DNA of 36,979 bases from Caldilineaceae bacterium. Its GTDB lineage: Bacteria > Chloroflexota > Anaerolineae > Caldilineales > Caldilineaceae. Position numbers and translations under genes: made by a program. The notes under the pieces are model-generated. The model had not been told where the DNA came from. It did not search any database and saw nothing but the letters and a program-made list of their open reading frames with translations. Location of the stretch: the NCBI GenBank assembly GCA_026708085.1, contig JAPOVP010000070.1, positions 1 to 36,979 of the forward strand, in the 5' to 3' direction. The stretch's first letter is position 1. Every line of letters begins with the position of its first letter. Below, one piece after another: positions 22,756 to 29,972 of the stretch.

Positions 22756-24222
22756 CTATGGGAGGACGGGCTCTACCTTGGCGGACTGAATCAGGCGCAG
22801 CATTTCGTCGACGTCGGTAATTTTCACCCGCGGTTGCCCTCGCAGTGCGCCCCGCTCGTTCTCGATCTGCTCAAGAATCTGCCAGTCGGCAAAGGAGACG
22901 AAGTCCACGCCCCTTTTCTTCAGAAGGGGGATGATGTCGCCAGGCCGGCCATGTCCGTCGGTGTGCGGGCCGGAGTTGCCTCGCGCGACAGGGATGCCGG
23001 GAAGTGAAGCGGCGGCGTTATTCACATCTTCCATCATCAATCTAACTGTTTCCACGGCATCGGGCTTGTTGGTGCCGATCACGCCAGTGGGGCCGCGTTT
23101 GGCCCAGCCGACAGTGTATTCGCCGGGCACGACTGCGCCGCCGTGTTCGACGGTCACACGGCCCTTTTCATTGGGTATGATGCCCCAACGGTCATAGAAG
23201 GGTACGCCTGGAATCGGGATGCCGCGGTAGCCAATGGAGCGGAACACCAGTCCCACGTCGTACTCTGCGTAGGTGCCGATGCCGCGGCAGGCGATATAGC
23301 CTGACTCAGTCTCCTGCAAGGCGTTCTTCTCGGTGGTGATGGCGCTGACCGCGCCTGATTCGCCGGTGATTTCGGTTGGCGAGCGCAGGAAGTGGAATAT
23401 GATCTGCTTCGGTTTGCCAGTGGCGCCGCGGCCGGCCAACTCCTGCAGGGTTTCGAGGTTGCGGCGGGCGGTTCGGTCGCCTTCCATCTCGGCCTGGCTG
23501 GCTTGGTCAAGGACGAGATCGGCCGGGTTGACGATCACGTCGGCAATCTCCAGCTCGCCCAGCTCTTTGATCTCCGGATTCGTGAATTTGGCTTGCACAG
23601 GGCCGCGGCGGGCGAAAATGTGAATGCGTTTGACGTTGCTATCCCGCAGCTCCTCGAGAGCGTAGTCGGTAATGTCGGTTGTTTCCAGTTCGGAGACCGA
23701 TTTGGCGAGGATACGGGTTACATCCATGGCCACATTGCCGACGCCGATCACAGCGACGCTCTCGACGCTCAGGTCGAAGTCAAAGTGACGGAAGTCGGGA
23801 TGGCCGTTGTACCAGGCGACAAACTCTGTGGCGGAAAAGCTGCCCGCCAGGTCTTCACCGGGGATGCCGAGCCGCTTGTCGGACTGGGCTCCGACGGCGT
23901 AGACGATCTGGTCATAGTGCGACTTGAGGTCTGCGTGCGAGACATCGGAGCCGAGATCGACGTTGCCGAAGTAGCGGACGCGGCTGTCCTTCATCGTGCG
24001 CTCATAGATGCGGGTGACGGACTTGATCTTCTGGTGGTCGGGGGCGACGCCGTAACGGACCAGCCCGTAGGGGGTGGGCAGACGGTCGAAGAGGTCGATC
24101 GAGACGTGATTATCCTTTTGCTGCAGCAGAGCGCCGGCGGCGTAGAATCCGGAGGGGCCGGCGCCGATGACTGCGATGCGAACTGGCCTGCTGCTGCTGC
24201 CGAGTCTACCTGTGAAGGTCAA
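22756..24222 (-). CDS. fprA: FprA-type ferredoxin/adrenodoxin-NADP+ reductase
   Basis: 488 residues from a TTG start with AAAGGA 7 nt upstream. FAD-binding motif is VIGAGPSG (18-25), followed by the family-typical LPTPYGLVRYGVAPDHQKIK. The NADP-binding site is IGVGNVAMDV (159-168), and the late signature GWAKRGPTGVIGTNKPDA matches mycobacterial FprA closely from memory. It transfers electrons between NADPH and ferredoxin. No ferredoxin or P450 gene is adjacent. A small membrane protein gene lies 56 nt upstream in the same direction and may share its transcript. Confidence 0.92.
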   Translation of the reverse strand: MTFTGRLGSSSRPVRIAVIGAGPSGFYAAGALLQQKDNHVSIDLFDRLPTPYGLVRYGVAPDHQKIKSVTRIYERTMKDSRVRYFGNVDLGSDVSHADLKSHYDQIVYAVGAQSDKRLGIPGEDLAGSFSATEFVAWYNGHPDFRHFDFDLSVESVAVIGVGNVAMDVTRILAKSVSELETTDITDYALEELRDSNVKRIHIFARRGPVQAKFTNPEIKELGELEIADVIVNPADLVLDQASQAEMEGDRTARRNLETLQELAGRGATGKPKQIIFHFLRSPTEITGESGAVSAITTEKNALQETESGYIACRGIGTYAEYDVGLVFRSIGYRGIPIPGVPFYDRWGIIPNEKGRVTVEHGGAVVPGEYTVGWAKRGPTGVIGTNKPDAVETVRLMMEDVNNAAASLPGIPVARGNSGPHTDGHGRPGDIIPLLKKRGVDFVSFADWQILEQIENERGALRGQPRVKITDVDEMLRLIQSAKVEPVLP

Positions 24223-24278
24223 CGCAATTTCCTTTAAGAGTTCGATTCTGCGTTCAAACTACAATACGGCAGCGAAAA

Positions 24279-24491
24279 TCACAATTTTCGCTGGAGCAGA
24301 GACTGAAACTGCCGGGCCAGGGTGAGAACGCCGATACCGAGCTGGAAGTATTCGGCGGGGCCGATGGTTTCGAGTGCCGTCTCGCCGTCCTCATCTTTAC
24401 GCGCGCTGGATAGCCAGGCAAAGACGCCACCCAGCAGCGCGCCTCCGATCATGCCTGCCAAAATGATTCCTGTCCGGCCGCTTTCCTTCAT
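24279..24491 (-). CDS. Small single-pass membrane protein, function unknown
   Basis: 70 residues. ATG with GGAG 7 nt upstream. One hydrophobic Gly-rich helix (about 8-27, GIILAGMIGGALLGGVFAWL) resembles a glycine zipper, followed by a charged region (SSARKDEDGE) and a second amphipathic stretch. The layout is like YtxH-type small membrane proteins, but the similarity is too weak to name it. It probably precedes the fprA-like gene in one transcript. Confidence 0.6.
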   Translation of the reverse strand: MKESGRTGIILAGMIGGALLGGVFAWLSSARKDEDGETALETIGPAEYFQLGIGVLTLARQFQSLLQRKL

Positions 24492-24524
24492 CGTCAGTCT
24501 CCACTATATCCGGCACCATGCATT

Positions 24525-24540
24525 TAGCGCGTAAGCGCTT
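24525..24540. promoter_or_regulatory. Small palindrome AGCGC-GTAA-GCGCT upstream of the small membrane protein gene
   Basis: A 5-bp stem with 4-nt loop (AGCGCGTAAGCGCT) overlaps the self-complementary AAGCGCTT (24533-24540), which resembles the centre of LacI/CcpA-type operators. It lies about 35-50 bp upstream of the start at 24491. Evidence is weak. Confidence 0.25.
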
Positions 24541-24596
24541 GTACAATTTACTTCCCTGATATCAGTCTTACAGGGCGCGGATCAGTTTGTTGCGAA

Positions 24597-24664
24597 AATC
24601 GACCGCGACGCTGGCGGCAGCGCCGCGGTCAATTTGTGCGGACATTGTAGCGGCAGAAGCCGCT
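24597..24664 (-). terminator. Tandem hairpins after the orphan binding-protein gene
   Basis: GACCGCG-A-CGCTG-GCGG-CAGCG-C-CGCGGTC (24601-24630) is a near-perfect stem-loop; on the minus strand it is followed by GATTTT, like an intrinsic terminator. A second perfect hairpin AGCGGC-AGAA-GCCGCT is at 24649-24664. Both lie just after the stop (24704) of the minus-strand binding-protein gene. Confidence 0.75.
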
Positions 24665-24703
24665 CTTGTCACATACAGCAGATGACCATAGATCTGAATC
24701 GAC

Positions 24704-26287
24704 TTACTTCAGGGTCATCTCCTTGACGAGGATGCGGTGATCAAGCTGGGGCGCCCATTCGATCCGGCCGCCGAGGCCGTAAGCGAGATCGAGGTGGCCT
24801 ATGTAACCAATGGCGACGTCCTCGTGCACGATCCGACTGAGTTCCTGCAGTGTCATTTCGCGCTCATCACCTGTGAGGGGAAGCGCCTTCGTCCAGACGG
24901 CGTCAGCTTCCTCGTTACAGTAGACGGAGAGGATGCCCTCGCAGGAGTAATAGAATCGGTAGGAGGAGGCATAGTCCATGATTTCGTTGCCATGCAGATG
25001 GATGGCGACGAAGTTCCGATCTTCGGGAACGTCCTTAATGTTGACCAGCATCACCTGTCCGAAACCTTCGGGATCGTAGAAGGTGGTGGTTACACTGAAG
25101 CCGACATCGGTGAGCATGGAGGCAACGGCCTGAATGACTTCGTCGATTCTGGGGAAGACGGCATGGCGGGCGCCGAGCGTGATCTCCATATCGACGGGGA
25201 CGCCGTCTGCGGCTGCGGCGGCCAAGAGTTCGCGCGCCTGGTCTGGGTCATAAGGATAGGGGGCCAAGCTGGGGTCGTGGCCGGTGGCAGAGGAGTTGAC
25301 GATCTGGCTAGCGACGGTGGCCGCGCCGCCGAGGATGCTATCGACGATGGCTTCCTTGTCGATTGCCAGCTGGAAGGCGAGGCGAACGCGCCGGTCAGAC
25401 AGTAGCGGGCTATTGGTATCCATGCGGATGAAGATCGTCTCGACGCTAGGGGCGGACACGCAACTGGCGTCAGCTTCGTCACCGAGAAGCTGGCACTGTT
25501 CCGGCGTGATGAACGCGGCCAGATCGACCTCTCCAGCCTGTACGGCGGCGACCCGTACCTGGTCTTCCTGCAGGAACCTGACAGTAATGTTCTTGAAGGT
25601 CTGTGCGCCGCGGGCGTCGTCCGGGTGGGACAGGCCCCACCAGTCGGGGTTGGCCTCATAGGTAATCGACTCGCCTTTGCGCCACTCGACATACTTGTAC
25701 GGGCCGGTGCCGATGAGTTCGGTATGGTAGGAGTCGGGATCTTCGGCCAGTTGCTTGGCTGAGGAGATTCCTACCCACTCGACCTTGCCGAGCAGGATAG
25801 GGTCGGGTTCCGGGGTTGAAATATCGAGGGTGTATTCGTCAACGGCTTCGGCGCTCATCGTGCCCAGGAAGTCAAGCAGGTCGAAGGCGTTATCGGCGTC
25901 GAAGGTGTGGTTGATGCTGGCGGCGGCGGCTTCGGCGTTGAAGGGCGAACCGTCGTGGAAGGTCACGCCCTCGCGGAGCGTGAAGCGAATGGTGGTGTCG
26001 TTCTGCCGCTCCCAGGAGGTTGCCAGGATGGGGACGAACTCACCGGTTGTGAAATCGCGGTTGATCAGCTGCTCGATGGCGTTGCGGAAGCCGGGTCCGC
26101 CGGTGCCGGCAAATGAGCGCCAAGCGTCCAGACTGACCGGTTCGATGCCGACGGCAATTACCACTTCTTCGCCTGCCATTGCGGCGTCGTCGCCAGAGGC
26201 GGCCGGTTGTACCGGTTGGCAGCCTGAAAGGACCAGAGCCAGTACAAGGACTAACGTCATCCATCTCCAAGTCGTTTTCCGAACCAT
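24704..26287 (-). CDS. ABC transporter solute-binding protein, family 5, orphan lipoprotein
   Basis: 527 residues from the ATG at 26287, chosen because AGGAGGGAATCC directly precedes it; an in-frame start 63 nt upstream lacks this. Signal peptide LVLVLALVLSGC gives lipidated C23. Family-5 core: VVIAVGIEPVSLDAWRSFAG, FTLREGVTFHDGSPFNAEA, and LLSDRRVRLAFQLAIDKEAI. Unlike the binding protein at 14960 it uses a Sec-type signal. No permease or ATPase is adjacent; the gene is followed by two terminator-like hairpins and is divergent from the gene at 26878. It may serve the permeases at 16872-18849 or others elsewhere. Ligand unknown. Confidence 0.93.
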   Translation of the reverse strand: MVRKTTWRWMTLVLVLALVLSGCQPVQPAASGDDAAMAGEEVVIAVGIEPVSLDAWRSFAGTGGPGFRNAIEQLINRDFTTGEFVPILATSWERQNDTTIRFTLREGVTFHDGSPFNAEAAAASINHTFDADNAFDLLDFLGTMSAEAVDEYTLDISTPEPDPILLGKVEWVGISSAKQLAEDPDSYHTELIGTGPYKYVEWRKGESITYEANPDWWGLSHPDDARGAQTFKNITVRFLQEDQVRVAAVQAGEVDLAAFITPEQCQLLGDEADASCVSAPSVETIFIRMDTNSPLLSDRRVRLAFQLAIDKEAIVDSILGGAATVASQIVNSSATGHDPSLAPYPYDPDQARELLAAAAADGVPVDMEITLGARHAVFPRIDEVIQAVASMLTDVGFSVTTTFYDPEGFGQVMLVNIKDVPEDRNFVAIHLHGNEIMDYASSYRFYYSCEGILSVYCNEEADAVWTKALPLTGDEREMTLQELSRIVHEDVAIGYIGHLDLAYGLGGRIEWAPQLDHRILVKEMTLK

Positions 26288-26512
26288 GGATTCCCTCCTG
26301 GTTTTTTTTCGTGTCAGCAATAGGTCGCCTCCCACGCCCCGAGATGTCACCGGTTACATTTGGCGATACTGGGCAAGTTGGTGGATCAGGAGGGCAAGGG
26401 CAACGCCCCGACGGCAACCGACCAGATTTCTTGCTGTTGTGATATTGCTGACGACGGTGATAAGATAGCGGCGCCGCCATTCTGGGGTCGATGTAACGCA
26501 ATTCTTTGGTAG

Positions 26513-26541
26513 TTGGCGACAATCAGGAACGATTGTATAGT
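26513..26541 (+). promoter_or_regulatory. Promoter candidate of the second sugar-import cluster
   Basis: TTGGCG (26513-26518), 17-bp spacer, TATAGT (26536-26541). Same -35 and spacing as the promoter at 14744-14772. Confidence 0.5.
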
Positions 26542-26672
26542 ACCTCGGCCAGGCACGTCAATTCACGATTTATCCTTCCATGCTCGGTAGTACATGAACC
26601 AAGAGCGAACCGGGACAGCCGTCACCGGAGCCGGCTGTAGTATTTCTTGTAGGTCTCAGCCTCTTGTCACCG

Positions 26673-26686
26673 TTCTCAATTGAGAA
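26673..26686. promoter_or_regulatory. Perfect 14-bp palindrome, candidate operator
   Basis: TTCTCAATTGAGAA is fully self-complementary. It lies 192 bp upstream of the gene at 26878, directly after TTGTCA (26664-26669), which could be a -35; a matching -10 is not convincing. Could bind a dimeric regulator of the downstream sugar cluster. Confidence 0.4.
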
Positions 26687-26877
26687 TTGCCTAAGGGTCC
26701 TCGAATGCCTCTCGGGCCAAACTGCAGCGCATTCGAAAACAATTCCATTCGCGGCCGATGCGGTTACAGCCATACCAGTAACCTGGCTGCACTGTACATG
26801 GCCGCAATTGCGATAGGTATCTCCTCAAACGAACGCATCAACTGTGTTCAAACTCACTTTCTTTCAGGAGGGACAAG

Positions 26878-28284
26878 ATGTCCAGAAGGTTGTACAGTCG
26901 CAGAGAAGTATTGAGGACGACAGCGGGCGCAGCTGGCGTTGGCCTGCTGGCAGCGTGCGCGGCGCCGATGGCGCCTGCGGACGGAGGTGCTGCGATACCC
27001 AATGAGCAGCGGCAGGGCGTGCTGTGGGGATTGCAGTATGATCCCCACGTGGAAGCGTACCAGCGACTTGCCGATCTGTTCGAGTCGCAGGGCGGCGGGA
27101 CCTACGAAGTGCAGCCGCAGGCGTGGCCGATTCCGCCCAAGGTGATTGCCGCGCTGGCGGCAGGGACACAGCCGGACGTAGCCTGTATCATGGGCGAACA
27201 GTTGACGAGCTTGCATCTGCACCAAGCGCTGGTCCCCTGTACGGAGCAGGTTTACAACCACATGGGTGTGGACCCTGACGAGTCCTTTGTGGGTGACGCG
27301 ATCGGCGCCTACACGTGGCAGGGCGAGATCTGGGGCGTGCCGACCGAGGCCAATGGCGTCGGCAACATGGTGAACGTTCCCAGCGAAGATGTGATTGCAC
27401 TTGGGCTGGAGGACCAGTACCCGCCGCTGAACGGCGAAGTGTTCTTCGAGAGCTATCCGAGCATGTGGGAGCTGGCGCAGGCGTTGCAGGTTGAAGAGGA
27501 CGGCAAGGTCGTGAAGTGGGGCCTGAGCAGCCAGGGCTGGGATGACATGAGCTATCTCGGCATCCTGCGGACCCTTCTCGACAAGAAGGGCATGGACTGG
27601 TGGGACCTGGAGAACAAGCAGTTCAATATCAATACGGAAGAGGGCATGGAGGCGATGCGTCTCTACGTCGAGACACCGGTGGAGATGGGCATCGAGACGC
27701 AGCTGGACCAGTCGCACGTCGACGCGGCCCTAGCCGGCAAGGTTGCTCTCGCACGGGGCAACGGTACGCCGTCGCTGCCGATGTCCTGGGAACTGGGCTA
27801 CACGTACGTTATGTGCGGTGCGCCGATGGTGTTTGAGGGTGAATTGCCGCTGTTCGCCGGAGAGGGCGGATGGGGCTTCATTTCGCTGAAGCAGTCCCAT
27901 AACCCCGACATGGCGATCGAGTTCCTGCGCATGTTGGTTACGCACGAAGGGCAGCTTGAATACGCGAAGATCTACGGCGGCGCAGTCCATACATCCTGGA
28001 AGGATTTGGTCGGCGTTTACGATCACTTCACCCACCCGGATCCTGACGGTCCCCAGGTGGGTATGGCAAAGATCCTGCAGGAGCATCTGCAGCCACTGAC
28101 GACTTTCGAGGGCGTGGGCTTCGGCTCGATCGCCGAAATCGGCTCCGCCATCACGGAGGGCGCGTCAGAGGTGCGGCAGGGCAACATCGGTAGTGAGGAA
28201 GCAGTGGAGTTGATCCAGACGCGTTGCGAGGCTCAGTACCAGGAGTATGTGAGCGACGTGCGCGAACTGGGCTTGGAACCGTAG
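26878..28284 (+). CDS. Extracellular solute-binding protein, family 1 (sugar), Tat lipoprotein, copy 1
   Basis: 468 residues; AGGAGGG precedes the ATG. The signal has a twin-arginine (SRREVL, R8-R9), the hydrophobic run GAAGVGLLAAC and lipidated C27. The mature part is a family-1 sugar-binding protein: GLQYDPHVEAYQRLADLF, IPPKVIAALAAGTQPDVACI, and GEIWGVPTEANGVGNMV. Near-identical over most of its length to the next gene (28459), so the pair arose by tandem duplication. Aromatic residues typical of sugar stacking are frequent (WWDL, GWDDMSY). It is the first gene of the cluster with an alpha-galactosidase and two permeases, which suggests galactose-containing ligands; this is inferred. Confidence 0.95.
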   Translation: MSRRLYSRREVLRTTAGAAGVGLLAACAAPMAPADGGAAIPNEQRQGVLWGLQYDPHVEAYQRLADLFESQGGGTYEVQPQAWPIPPKVIAALAAGTQPDVACIMGEQLTSLHLHQALVPCTEQVYNHMGVDPDESFVGDAIGAYTWQGEIWGVPTEANGVGNMVNVPSEDVIALGLEDQYPPLNGEVFFESYPSMWELAQALQVEEDGKVVKWGLSSQGWDDMSYLGILRTLLDKKGMDWWDLENKQFNINTEEGMEAMRLYVETPVEMGIETQLDQSHVDAALAGKVALARGNGTPSLPMSWELGYTYVMCGAPMVFEGELPLFAGEGGWGFISLKQSHNPDMAIEFLRMLVTHEGQLEYAKIYGGAVHTSWKDLVGVYDHFTHPDPDGPQVGMAKILQEHLQPLTTFEGVGFGSIAEIGSAITEGASEVRQGNIGSEEAVELIQTRCEAQYQEYVSDVRELGLEP

Positions 28285-28304
28285 AGTCGAGGAGAAAACC
28301 TAGA

Positions 28305-28343
28305 GGAGTGAAGAGTGAGAGGACTTCTCTTGCTCTCCACTCC
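28305..28343 (+). terminator. Purine-rich hairpin after binding-protein copy 1
   Basis: GGAGTG (28305-28310) pairs with CACTCC (28338-28343), and GAGAG with the adjacent CTCTC. A further GAGGAGAG/CTCTCC pair follows at about 28351-28402. Same style as the hairpins at 1132-1189, 9055-9084 and 29877-29924; no T-run. Confidence 0.5.
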
Positions 28344-28458
28344 TTGTGTAGAGGAGAGAGAAAAGAGAGAGCAGTTCTTCCTCTCCGCTCCGTGTCTTTA
28401 TTGCTCTGAGAGTGTTCCAGACTAGCTTGGCTGATTACCCTAGACAAAGGAGGGAAAG

Positions 28459-29856
28459 ATGCACAGTCGAAGAGATTTTCTGAAAGTCTCGGCGGGTGCG
28501 GCGGGAGTCGGTCTCCTGGCAGCGTGTGTTGCGCCGGGTACGGAGATGGCGGGCGGCGGGGCGGCAGTGCCCAAAGAGCAGCGCCAGGGCGTCATGTGGG
28601 GCTTGCAGTACGACCCGCATGTTGAGGCGTACCAGCGGCTTTCCGATCTGTTCGCGTCGCAGGGCGGAGGGACGTTTGAGGTACAGCCGCAGGCGTGGCC
28701 GATCCCGCCCAAAGTGATTGCTGCATTGGCGGCGGGAACGCAACCGGACGTTGCCTGCATTATGGGTGAACAGTTGACGAGCCTGCATCTGCACCAGGCT
28801 CTGGTTCCGTGCACGGAACAGGTCTACAACCACATGGACGTCGATCCTGACGAGGACTTTGTGGGCGACGCGATTGGCGCCTACATGTGGCAGGGCGAAA
28901 TCTGGGGCGTGCCGACCGAATGTAACGGCGTGGGCAACATGGTCAATGTGCCGAGCGAGGATGTGATTGCGCTGGGGCTGGAAGACCAGTATCCGCCGTT
29001 GAACGGTGAGGTCTACTTCGAAAGCTACGAAAGCATGTGGGAGCTGGGGAAGGCCTTGCAGGTCGAAGAGGAGGGCAAAGTGACCAAGTGGGGCCTGAGC
29101 AGCCAGGGCTGGGATGATATGAGCTATCTCGGCATTCTGCGAACCCTGCTGGACCCCAAGGGCATGGACTGGTGGGACCTCGAGAACAAGCAGTTCAACA
29201 TAAATACCGAAGAGGGTATGGAGGCGATGAGGCTGTTTGTTGAGGGCCCGGTGGAGTTGGGCATCGAGACGCAGCTGGACCAGAACCACGTCGACGCGGC
29301 GCTGGCCGGCAAGGTGGCGCTGGCGCGCGGGAACGGCACGCCTTCGATGCCGATTGCCTGGGACCTGGGCTATACCTATCGCATGGCGGGCGCACCGATG
29401 ATCCATGAAGGCGAACCGCCGATTTTCTGCGGTGAAGGTGGATGGGGATTCATTTCGCTGAAGCAGGCGAAGAATCCCGAAATGGCGATCGAGTTCCTGC
29501 GCATGCTGGTGACGGATGAAGGGCAGACCTCGTACGCCATGATCTACGGCGGACAGCCGAACACCGCATGGAAGGGCCTGGTCGGCAGCTATGACCACTT
29601 CGTGGACAACGATCCGGATGGGCCGCTGGTAAAACTGACGAAGGTTCTGCAGGAGCATCTGTTGCCCCAGACTACTTTCGAGGGCGTCGGTTTCGGCTCG
29701 ATCGGTGAGATTGGCGCGGCCATAGGCGAAGGGTGCTCGGAAGTACGGCAGGGCAATATCGGCAGCGAGGAAGCGGTAGCGATGATCCAGTCTCGGTGCG
29801 AAGCACAGTACGAGGAATGGGTCAGTGACGTCCGCGAGCTGGGTATGGAACCTTAG
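28459..29856 (+). CDS. Extracellular solute-binding protein, family 1 (sugar), Tat lipoprotein, copy 2
   Basis: 465 residues; AAAGGAGGG precedes the ATG. Twin-arginine signal SRRDFLK (R4-R5) and lipidated C23. By eye roughly four of five residues match copy 1 at 26878, with long identical blocks such as PIPPKVIAALAAGTQPDVAC. Differences cluster in the signal peptide, around residues 325-350 (IAWDLGYTYRMAGAPMIHEG versus MSWELGYTYVMCGAPMVFEG), and near 380-405, parts that may line the ligand cleft. The two copies probably serve the same permeases with different affinity or ligand preference. The GH36 gene follows after 116 nt containing a hairpin. Confidence 0.95.
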   Translation: MHSRRDFLKVSAGAAGVGLLAACVAPGTEMAGGGAAVPKEQRQGVMWGLQYDPHVEAYQRLSDLFASQGGGTFEVQPQAWPIPPKVIAALAAGTQPDVACIMGEQLTSLHLHQALVPCTEQVYNHMDVDPDEDFVGDAIGAYMWQGEIWGVPTECNGVGNMVNVPSEDVIALGLEDQYPPLNGEVYFESYESMWELGKALQVEEEGKVTKWGLSSQGWDDMSYLGILRTLLDPKGMDWWDLENKQFNINTEEGMEAMRLFVEGPVELGIETQLDQNHVDAALAGKVALARGNGTPSMPIAWDLGYTYRMAGAPMIHEGEPPIFCGEGGWGFISLKQAKNPEMAIEFLRMLVTDEGQTSYAMIYGGQPNTAWKGLVGSYDHFVDNDPDGPLVKLTKVLQEHLLPQTTFEGVGFGSIGEIGAAIGEGCSEVRQGNIGSEEAVAMIQSRCEAQYEEWVSDVRELGMEP

Positions 29857-29876
29857 ATTCAAGGAGAGAGTGAAGA

Positions 29877-29924
29877 GGAGTGAGAGCTTGGCGTGTCCCG
29901 CGTTCGGCTCTCGTTGCTCACTCC
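29877..29924 (+). terminator. Hairpin after binding-protein copy 2
   Basis: GGAGT (29877-29881) pairs with ACTCC (29920-29924), and GAGAGC (29882-29887) with GCTCTC (29907-29912), with a 7-nt bulge on the 3' side. GTTTTCC follows, so weak intrinsic termination before the GH36 gene is possible. Confidence 0.5.
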
Positions 29925-29972
29925 GTTTTCCGCACTCTTCGGTCGTAACGCTCCTCGATTGGAAGTCAGGCC

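Larger units (their letters stand above)
26288..26877. other. Gene-free divergent region between two binding-protein genes
   Basis: These 590 nt contain a plus-strand promoter candidate (26513-26541), a perfect 14-bp palindrome (26673-26686) and the AGGAGGG ribosome binding site of the gene at 26878. Short open frames are present, but none has a ribosome binding site or a recognisable product. The leader from the promoter would be about 330 nt, long enough for RNA-level control, though I recognise no riboswitch. Confidence 0.65.

Noticed and set aside
26687..26914. A 75-codon plus-strand frame before the binding-protein gene at 26878
   Set aside because: Overlaps the start and ribosome binding site of the real gene in another frame; no similarity recognised.
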